A program made the position numbers and the translations under genes. Below the pieces are notes generated by a model. That model searched no databases, was not told the origin of the DNA, and saw only the letters and a list, made by a program, of their open reading frames with translations. Shown piece by piece: positions 55,801-64,000 of a stretch of DNA of 64,000 bases. The stretch's first letter is position 1. Each line of letters starts with the position of its first letter. Source of the stretch: Cunninghamia lanceolata (taxonomy: Eukaryota; Streptophyta; Pinopsida; Cupressales; Cupressaceae); contig BSBN01001150.1 of assembly GCA_027924645.1 (NCBI GenBank), forward strand, positions 1,736,001-1,800,000, read 5' to 3'.

Positions 55801-57486
55801 GAAACCAAAGGTAAAACTCCTTCAAGAAAATTGCAAAGAGATCATCCAAAAGAGCTGATAATAGGAGAAAAAGATGATGGTGTGTTAATAAGAAGAAAAC
55901 TTGTTGCTGCAAGTAATCAAGCACATGTGTGCTTAATATCAGAAATGGAACCAAAAACATATGTTGAGGCCAGCAAAGATGAAGCTTGGATGAAAGCTAT
56001 GGAAGAGGAATTAAATCAAATAGAGAAGAACAAGACATGGGTACTTGTACCTAGGTCTGAAGGTAAAAATGTTATTGGTTCAAAGTGGGTGTTTAGAAAC
56101 AAGCTTGATGACAAAGGTAAAGTAATAAGAAACAAAGCTAGATTGGTTTGCAAAGGTTATTCACAAATTGAAGGAATTGACTTTGATGAAACTTTTGCAC
56201 CTATGGCTAGATTAGAGGCTATAAGAATGTTCTTAGCCTTTTCATTTTATAAGAATTTCAAGGTATTTCAAATGGATGTCAAATCTGCCTTTCTAAATGG
56301 TGATCTTGAAGAAGAAGTTTACATGGAGTAGGCAGAAGGTTTTGAATACAAAGGTAAATCAGACTATGTATACAGATCAAAAAATGCCTTGTATGGCTTG
56401 AAACAAGCTCCAAGAGCATGGTACTATAGGTTGGACAAGTACATGCAAGGACAAGGTTTCACTAAAGGTGGGGTAGATAGCAATTTGTACTATATTGCCA
56501 AAGGTGAGGATATCTTGGTTGTAGTGGTTTATGTTGATGATATCATATTTGGAAGTAATAATGATGATATGAACCATTCATTTACTAACATCTTGAAGTT
56601 AGAATTTGAAATGTCTATGTTGGGAGAATTGTCTTTCTTCCTTGGTTTACAGGTGTCTCAACTTGAAAAGGGGATTTTCATCTCACAAACCAAGTATGCT
56701 AAAGAAATGCTTAATAGGTTTCAAATGGATGATTAAAAACCACTGGGTACTCCTATGGAAACAGGATACAAATTAAGCAAAAATGATGATTCACCCGAGG
56801 TGGAATAGTCCTTATATAGATCCATGATTGGCAACCTCTTGTATCTAACTGCTTCTAGACCTGATATCATGTAGGCAGTTTGCTTAGTTGCAAGGTTTCA
56901 AGCATGTCCTAAACAATCTCATTTAAATGTTGTTAAGAGGATTTTTAGATATGTTAAGGGTACTCTTGATTTTGGACTATGGTATCCTAGACATAATGAT
57001 TTTACTCTTCTTGCATATACAGATTCTGATTGGGCAGGTTGTCCTGATGACAGAAAGAGCACAAGTGGAGAAGCCTCCTTTCTTGGTGGTAGATTGGTAG
57101 CCTAGTATAGTAAGAAGCAAGAGTGTGTCTCTTTATCTACAGCTAAAGATGAATATGTTGCAGCATCTTCATGTCGTACACAAGTGCTTTGGATAGTTCA
57201 GTAACTTCAAGACATCAAAGTGGAGGTAGCTAAACTTGTATCTATTCTTTGTGACAATACAAGTTGCATCAATATGTCCAAGAATCCAATCATGCATTCT
57301 AGGACTAAGCATATTGCCATTAGATATCATTTTCTAAGAGAAAAGGTGATTGCAAATGAAGTGGTGTTGGATTATGTACATACTAATGATCAACTGGCTA
57401 ATATTTTTACAAAACCATTGCCTAAAGAGGTATTTGAATCCCTGAGATAGAGGCTTGGGGTTTTATCTCTTTCTTCTCTTCAATGA
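55801..57486 (+). pseudogene. Cop-7 reverse transcriptase and RNase H, broken by stops only
   Basis: One frame from [20 protein letters not shown] to the stop at 57484-57486 with no frameshift. It has [62 protein letters not shown] and an intact YVDDIIFGS (about 56530). RNase H shows DSDWAGCPDDRKST, a TAKDEYVA block with Asp where the catalytic Glu of TEAEY stands, DNTSCINMSKN and HSRTKHIAIRYHFLRE. Stops near 56329, 56734, 56806, 56872, 57103, 57202 and 57448 mostly fit Gln or Trp to stop. Confidence 0.92.
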
Positions 57487-58353
57487 GTTCATGATGATAT
57501 TGGATTCAGGGGGAGTGTTTGGTTGTCTTATGAAGTCCTGAAATCCAATTATATCATAGTTGTTTTTGTCTGTTCAAAGTTTTGGTTAGTTGTTGAACAT
57601 TTTTTTTTAGATGCAGAGCTATCTAGCTTCATATTTTGGTGTAACATTTAGTGTTCTTGGGTTTGGATAGTGTCTTTGACTTCAGTTGAAGTAATATGCT
57701 TAGGGGGAGTATTTGCAGTTCTTAACAATGGTGCAGACATGTTGTCATACTGCCATGTTGTTCTCAATCAATAATACCTGACAAGTTTTGTCTATGGCAA
57801 AAAGGTTAGTGTGCATTGAACATGATTTGACCAGTGCTTTCAAGCTTTCTTCATGATTTGACAAGCTATCTTAAATATTTATGGAAATACATCATGATTA
57901 TATGCATTCTTTGCATCAAGTATAAGGGTCTGCAACTGTCTTTGTATCAGACTGTGTCAAACTTTAACACTTTATGCACTTTCTAATAGTTATCCTATTG
58001 ATAGTGACATTGCAATGACAGTAATCTCAATGCATTCTCTGACAGTAATATCTCAGTAAGGTTAGTGCATTACAAATGGTAAAGGCAGAGTTCATTTGAC
58101 AGTAATATTTCATTTTCTGACAGACAACAATGATTTCTCAGTGAGTTTATTTGACTGCTAATTTCAGACAGAGGACAGTGATAGTATGTGTTTTCTGCAT
58201 ATTCAACTCTTACTCAATGAGAAATAAAAACAGGGGATCAGTTCTTGTCATTGAGTGCCAAAAAGGGGGAGTTAGAATGGGCTTCAATGCAAAATGTTTT
58301 AAGACTTTGTATTTTTGTGTTTTGACATCAATGCCATGACAAAGGGGGAATTT
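57487..58353 (+). other. Cop-7 3' untranslated region and polypurine tract
   Basis: No gene. AGGGGGAG blocks near 57508, 57703 and 58265 precede the final tract GACAAAGGGGGAATTTT (58337-58353). Near 58010-58110 the word TGACAGTAAT recurs. Confidence 0.75.
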
Positions 58354-58506
58354 TGTTAGTTTGGTATGGTTGTCTTCATCATTGATGTAAAATTAGTTGT
58401 CTCTTGTGCATTCATGTTGCAGATGGTCTTGACAGTTGATGTGTTGATCTCCCATTCTTGATAGTTGATGTTTTGGTCTTCAAGGTGCAAGGGAGTTCAA
58501 GGTGCA

Positions 58507-58590
58507 GATGGTATCATATCTCCTGATGATATAGTGGTCCTAGCATATGGTATCATATCTCCTAATGATATAGTGACTAGCATATGATAT
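58507..58590 (+). repeat. Tandem duplication in U3 of Cop-7 LTR
   Basis: ATGGTATCATATCTCCTGATG and ATGGTATCATATCTCCTAATG, each followed by ATATAGTG, about 43 bp apart. Farther on, ATATGGTCTGCA or ATGGTCTGCA recurs at about 58914, 58972 and 59003. Possible enhancer repeats. Confidence 0.65.
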
Positions 58591-60011
58591 ATTTCTCTAT
58601 GTGATGATGTTTGTAACTATTGTCATTTGATTTGGTGATGTTACTAATAGTGGGCATAATGGTTGAGGTTGCATTCTACAAGGGTTTTTATTGATTTCAT
58701 GCTATAGCAAGAGTATTGGGTTTGAAGTGAATGTCTTAGTCTGCAATGTGGACAGTGGGCTCAGTTTCACAATACAAAGTTATTGGTGCCTATATCAGTT
58801 TCCTTTAATGGTATTTTGACATCCTCTATATCATGAGACAAAACATAGTCATTTGTCTTCAAGACTCATGCAGTTAATGGTCTGATCTTCCTTGTCTTGT
58901 ATATGAAAGGCATATGGTCTGCAGTTATGGAAGGCATATGATCTTTATCTCGGAGCTTCCTTGTTGAAGTAATGGTCTGCAGTCATCTATTGGTGCTATG
59001 AATATGGTCTGCACTCAAAAAAATGTTCTATATGATTTATAACCCTAAGTCTAAGTACCTAAGAATCTCTTTGTAACCATCAAATGCACGTCACATACTT
59101 TATTTCTTTTTAGCAGTTGACTGGCTAAGCAGGTTAAAAGTGACTTAAGTCACATTTTGAGGGTCTTCGGTACATTGAATGACCGGCCCCGATTACCTAG
59201 GGTCACTGGTGTGCGAAGGTAGCTCAAAGTTGTTTTTAAGCTTGTGGCAGGAGATAAGCATCAAATGATCAAAGATTGTCTGTGGTTTGGCGCCAAGAGA
59301 AGATTATGTGGTGGTCTTTTAAAAGGCATTTGAATGCCAACGGTCACAATTTCTATTTAAATTTGATGTGTTTTTTTCCAAACAAAAGCCAAAAATCATG
59401 GTTTTTTCCATTTTTTAGACAACGAAGATCAAATGGGAATATAGAAAGTTTGTGAAGATGATTTTCTTATTGGGTTAAGAATGTATAAAGTCATGACATG
59501 CTTCTCTCTACAGATATAAGAAGATATCAGTTTGGTGTATATTTTTTTAAATGTGTTTTTTTTATTTTACAGAAGTAAAAAATTGGAATGAAGGTAAAAG
59601 ATGGATGTTAAGAATAGATGTTTTCTGCATGAAAGTTATCTATCTGAGAACGAAGACTTCAAGGCTTATTGAAAGACATGAAATATCAGCTATTTTCTTA
59701 TATGAGAAATTGATTTGATGGAGGACAATTTTGTAATATTTTTCTAATTCAAGGTGGTTTGAAGTATTAAGTCAGAAGTTGAAGATTGTATGACAAGAAA
59801 AGAAGGCTTACAAGTGAGAAGATTTAAAGGAGTCATAATTGCAGAATTCTTTGCAAAGACATTGAAATATTGGTTTCTTGTCAAAATTGAAAAGATTGTG
59901 TCCAAGAGAAAGTTTGTCAAGTGATAGATAAAGGAGGAATAAGGTCTTGTACAAAAGAGAATTAGGGTAATTCCCTGAGGTGATTTTGATTTATAATCAA
60001 TTTGAATGTAT

Positions 60012-60100
60012 AGGTCAGTGAGACCTTACTATGTCAGTGAGACTTTAATCAGCCAGTGAGGCCTTGTACATAACAATTTTCAAACTTAAGCCAGTGAGGC
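60012..60100 (+). other. Mini-hairpins with AGTGA loops in Cop-7 LTR
   Basis: AGGTC-AGTGA-GACCT (60012), GTC-AGTGA-GAC (60033), GCC-AGTGA-GGC (60052) and GCC-AGTGA-GGC (60090). The loop is identical four times and the stems differ. It lies in the transcribed part of the LTR, as in Cop-1 and Cop-2. Confidence 0.75.
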
Positions 60101-60318
60101 ATTTTCAGATGTTTTTCTACCCCAGGAGGGTTTTCCTCTCATATAATTTTTGTGTCTTGATCTCTTGTCTTGTGTGAATACAAATTTATCATACATGATT
60201 GAATAATTATCTTTTAAATCTTTTATTTGATAAAGCTACTGCTCAAAATTGACAAGAACTAAATTTTTTGTTACAACATTGATTCACCCCCCCTCTCAGT
60301 GTTGTGTGTACTTCTACA

Positions 60319-61193
60319 AGAGATACATATGGAGAGAGATGTACATTTGGCATGATTCACATATCCTCATTCCACCTTCTATATGGTCTACATACTTTTC
60401 ATATCCTCATTTCATAGGTCCACATGTTTACATGATTTGCTTATCCTCATTTCACCTTCTATATGTATAATGTATCCTCATTTCACCTTCGATATGTATA
60501 ACGTATCCTCATTTCAACTTCTACATGTATAACGTGTCCTCATTTCACCTTCTACATGTTTAACATTATTTGATTACCGTCATTTCACCTTCTATATGTT
60601 TAACATGATTTTCCTATCATTTCATCGTCTATAGGTCTAGTATACCTTCATTTCACCTTCTATAGGAGTTATGGAAAGAGTAGAATGAGGTAGAGAGGAA
60701 GAGAGAGACATAGGGAGAGAGATGTACTTTTGGCATGATTCGCAATCCTCATTTCACCTTCTATATGGTCTACAAACTTTGCATATCTTCATTTTTCTCG
60801 TGTCTACATGTTTGACATTATTTTCTTATCCTCATTTCACCTTATTTATCTATAACATATCCTCATTTTACCTGCTATATGTTTAACATGATTTTCCTAT
60901 CATCATTTCATTATCTATAGGTCTAGGATACCCTCATTTCACTTTCTATATGGGTTATGGAAAGAGCAGGATGAGGCAGAGAGAAAGAGAGACATAGGGA
61001 GAGAGACTCATTTTCCAGTAGTTTAGGGTCCATGTTGGATAGCCTCTAATTCCATGTGGCTGCAAACTTTGAATTGGGAATGAGTTATGCCCTCGGTGTG
61101 TTCCAATGTTTGCAGGGGAGTGAACATTTTTCCCTTGCAAACAACGAAGATGACTACATAGGGAGATAGATACATTTGGCATGATTCACATTT
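60319..61193. repeat. Two-level tandem repeat (TCCTCATTTCACCTTC)
   Basis: A short unit of about 35-40 bp, TCCTCATTTCACCTTCTATATG plus AACAT or AACGT, is repeated many times. It is embedded in longer units that restart with GAGATGTACATTTGGCATGATTC at about 60336, 60719 and 61161. A purine-rich block (GGAAAGAG..GAATGAGG..AGAGAGAC) closes the first two. No gene. Confidence 0.75.
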
Positions 61194-62516
61194 GGACCTA
61201 ACTGACAAAGCTGATAGATCAAGGTGGGTGGGTTTATGCTAGTGGAGGCCCTATTTTGTTCCCTAGGCGTCCCAATCGAATCAGGCTACATTGTACCAGC
61301 AAAGTCTCTTAAGAAACCTAAGAGAAAAAAATTCCCAGACTTTGACAGAGTAGTTCTTAGACTTTGTGGCACCTACGAATGATCTATTTGGACCTATGAC
61401 TGGATGCCAAGACCCTCCATAATAACCTCTCTCAGTTTTGACCAACACAACATTGTTTGACCGTACCAACGATGAATGCATTCTTGAAAAATGCCTTAGT
61501 GGCATTTAGTGTAAAGGTGGCAAGACACATATTTTGTGTTCTTCACCCCATGGGACCTAACTGGCAATGCCACTAGGTCAGGGTGGGTGGGTTTATGCTA
61601 GTGGAGGCCCTATTTTGTTCCCCATGTGTCCCAATCGAATCGGGCTACAATGTACCGGTAAAGTCTCTTAAGAGACCTAAGAGCAAAAAGTTGCTAGACT
61701 TTGACAAAGTAGTTCTTGAACTTTGTGGCACCTACAAATGATCCATTTAGACCTACAATTGGATGACAGGTCCCTCCACAATAACCTCCCTTGGTTTTAA
61801 CGAACTCAACATCGTTTGATCGTGCCAACAACGGATGCATTCTTGAAAAATGCCTCAGTGGCGTTTAGTGTAAAGGTGCGAAGAGCCATATTTTGCATTC
61901 TTCACCCTGTGGGACCTAACTGATAGTGTTGATAGGTCAGGGCGGGTGGTTTTATGCTAGTGGAGGCATGTTTCATTCCCCACATATCCCAGTCGAATCG
62001 GGCTACAATGTACCAGCAAAGTCTCTGAAGAGACCTAAGAGCAAAAAATTGCCAAACTTTGATGGAGTAGTTCTTAGACTTTGTGGCACCTATGAATGAT
62101 CTATTTAGACCTACAGCTGGATGTCAGGTCCCTCCACAATAACCCTTCTTGGTTTTGACCAACTCAACATCGTTTGACCTTGCCAACGACGGATGCATTC
62201 TTGAAACATGCCTCAGTGGCATTTAGTGTAAAGGTGCCAAGAGCCATATTTTATGTTCTTCACCTTGTGGGAATTAGATAATAGTGTTGACAGGTTAGGA
62301 TGGGTGGGTTTATGCTAGTGGAGGCCATGTTTCATTCCCCATGTGTCCCAATCGAATCAGACTACAGTGTACTGGCAAAGTCTCTTAAGAGACCTAAGAG
62401 AAAAAAATTACCAAACTTTGGAGTAGTTCTCAGACTTCGTGGCACCTACGAATGATCCATCTCGACCTACAGCTAGATGTCAAGTCCCTCCACAATAACC
62501 TCTCTTAGTTTTGACC
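61194..62516. repeat. 358-359-bp tandem repeat, 3.7 copies
   Basis: Copies start at 61194, 61553, 61912 and 62270 (GGACCTAACT-like start, GGTGGGTTTATGCTAGTGGAGG, AATCGAATCGGGCTACA, GCAAAGTCTCTTAAGAGACC, TGCATTCTTGAAAAATGCCT). The fourth stops at TTTTGACC where an LTR begins. CTCTTAAGAG is a palindrome in each unit. Confidence 0.9.
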
Positions 62517-64000
62517 TGTAGCATCGTAAAATGTGTAGACTAGCATTTTACACCTAGTTTAGCTCTTAGGTTGGACCTATTTTGTTGCCTTTGATAATTA
62601 AGACCTATTTTAACACATCTTTGAGCTCTAAATGATGAATATCCTGATCCAAACAAATAAACTTGACATAATCAAACTAAGACTAAACTAAGCCCCCATT
62701 AAAAGATACCTTGTGAAGTTTATGGGATAAAGGTCTAGGGCACCCAAGCGCCCTGGTCCCTCTTGGGATTCTTAGCCCCACATTGTAGTGTCGGCTTAGA
62801 ACACTCCTCTAGTTAGTATTTTTAGCCTAAAGTTGTTTTATTTGCCAAAGGTGAGCAGGAATGCATATTTAAGTGTGTGTTGTAGTTCATTTTACACCTA
62901 ATCCGATGAATGTGCAATTGCTCTCATGTAAGGTTCTATGTTAAAGGGGTCTTCATGTTTGGATTGTCTTCTACTTGTGAATGCTATTGAAGTTGTTTGC
63001 TGGCTTTGAAGGAAGTTTGAATCCCTCTTCATCACTCTCCTTTGTTGGTGTTAGGTCTTCATCAACTAAGGTTGGATATCTTGTGGTTCTTATCATCATT
63101 TATCATTATTATCTATCATATTGTTGTAGATCTAGCCTCTACCCTCCTAGGGTACGCACTCTTGGATCTTATCATTCACTGTTGTGGAGGTGGGAACACC
63201 AACACAGGGTTTGATTGAGGCAAACCCTTAAAATAACACAATATTTTCCCTCTTTTTGTGTGTACAAGTGAGAAGAATAGGTTTCAGAGGTTGGTTTCTA
63301 GGAAGAAGGTAGTGCAGACGGATACAGGTTTGATCATACCCGAGGTTCTGCGTAATCCCAAAAAAGGACCAGGGTGCTTGAGAACCCCTATCCTAGGCAT
63401 TTCTGCTATATTTTCTAGGTTCTAAATTATACTCTTACCTTTGTTGTACTTGTTAATCTCAGTGGTTCATTTCATGTAGTCAATATTAGCTTGTTATTCA
63501 TCATTTTGTGGTTAAATCTTAGTCTTGGCTTGCTTGTTTTATTTTGGTTGAACTTGGTTGGTCCTTCTATATACAACAAAAGGGAAAAACCCCTGTAGTT
63601 TGGCTCTCCTCCTTGGGTAGAAGCCATGCTTGGTTTGTGCCCCAATGTTTTGTAGAAGAGGGATGAACTAGTTTAACTCTTTAGGCTTGTGATCTCTTTT
63701 CTACACTACATTTTGGTGAACTCGTTGTTTCTTGCACCTTTTGCTTTTAGATCTGAGTTGTTCATCACCCTAGATCTGATTGGGAGTGTGTTCTTTTGTT
63801 TCTTTGCAATCAAACATAGTTAGATTTTGCATAAGTTCAACCTAGTGTTTGTCAAAGTTTTGCATTGATAGCAAATCTTGCTAGTTTTAACACTAGGGGT
63901 TTTAGATTTGAAGATTGTTTAGATCTTGATGCATTAATTAGAGAATTTGTATTTGCTATACCTTTTGTTAATCAAAGCATTTTGCATTGTGGCATTTGAA
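62517..64000 (+). repeat. Gypsy-type LTR, runs off the window
   Basis: Starts TGTAGCATCGTAAAATG directly after the broken repeat unit. Related to the solo LTR at 49507 and, in reverse, to 12342-12919. At least 1.48 kb; the other end is outside. The predicted target duplication is TGACC (62512-62516). No supported gene. Confidence 0.68.

Larger units (their letters stand above)
55800..60318 (+). mobile_element. Cop-7: copia element, 5'-truncated, with 3' LTR
   Basis: Reverse transcriptase, RNase H, 3' untranslated region and a 1.97-kb 3' LTR. The left edge joins a minus-strand gypsy integrase. Neither side of that junction is an LTR end, so it looks like a deletion or illegitimate recombination rather than a clean insertion. 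Confidence 0.88.
58354..60318 (+). repeat. Cop-7 3' LTR
   Basis: TGTTAGTTTGGTATGG to CTTCTACA, 1965 bp. It has CATTGATGTAAA near the start, TATAAAG at 59484, and the end block GATTCACCCCCCCTCTCAGTG shared with the other copia LTRs. Confidence 0.88.

Overview
The window is repeat-dense plant nuclear DNA and I found no host gene, tRNA, rRNA or CRISPR array in it. Almost all of it is LTR retrotransposons of the Ty1/copia and Ty3/gypsy superfamilies, and every coding region is broken by stop codons or frameshifts. Plant origin follows from plant-type copia polyproteins, primer sites matching initiator tRNA-Met (TGGTATCAGAGC), a Tat/Ogre-like gypsy primer site, and LTRs of 0.4-2.4 kb. The density and depth of nesting suggest a very large genome, probably a gymnosperm; that last step is inference.

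Layout. 1-12341 holds the right-hand parts of a stack of nested insertions: Cop-1 (1-4384) inside Cop-2 (4385-7454) inside a minus-strand LTR (7455-7674) inside Cop-3 (7675-12341), all within a minus-strand gypsy LTR fragment (12342-12919). 12920-32762 is a complete four-level nest. The 5' LTR of Cop-5 contains Cop-4 (13524-31371), which contains Gyp-1 (17238-30274), which contains Cop-6 (20499-25758, minus). Target-site duplications mark three of these insertions, one with an imperfect match. Cop-5 continues with a primer site and a damaged gag (to about 34.0 kb).

34.5-52.6 kb holds three diverged, broken copies (A, B, C) of a large protein I do not recognise. B and C each end just before a polypurine tract and an LTR, and C lies downstream of a gypsy integrase end on the same strand. 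This is the position of an env-like third ORF. A second gypsy gag (Gyp-2) follows the LTR next to B, and a probable solo LTR (49507-50753) splits C. 55.8-60.3 kb is another copia (Cop-7) fused to the gypsy integrase end. 60.3-62.5 kb is two kinds of tandem repeat, cut by a gypsy LTR that runs off the window.

The most unusual signal is in the LTRs. Three LTR classes carry arrays of small hairpins in a row. Within a class the loop is nearly constant while the stems change with paired or G-U substitutions. The other notable points are the A/B/C family, the gag-only gypsy Gyp-1, and stop codons that fall mostly at former Gln (CAG/CAA) codons, as expected from deamination of methylated cytosine.
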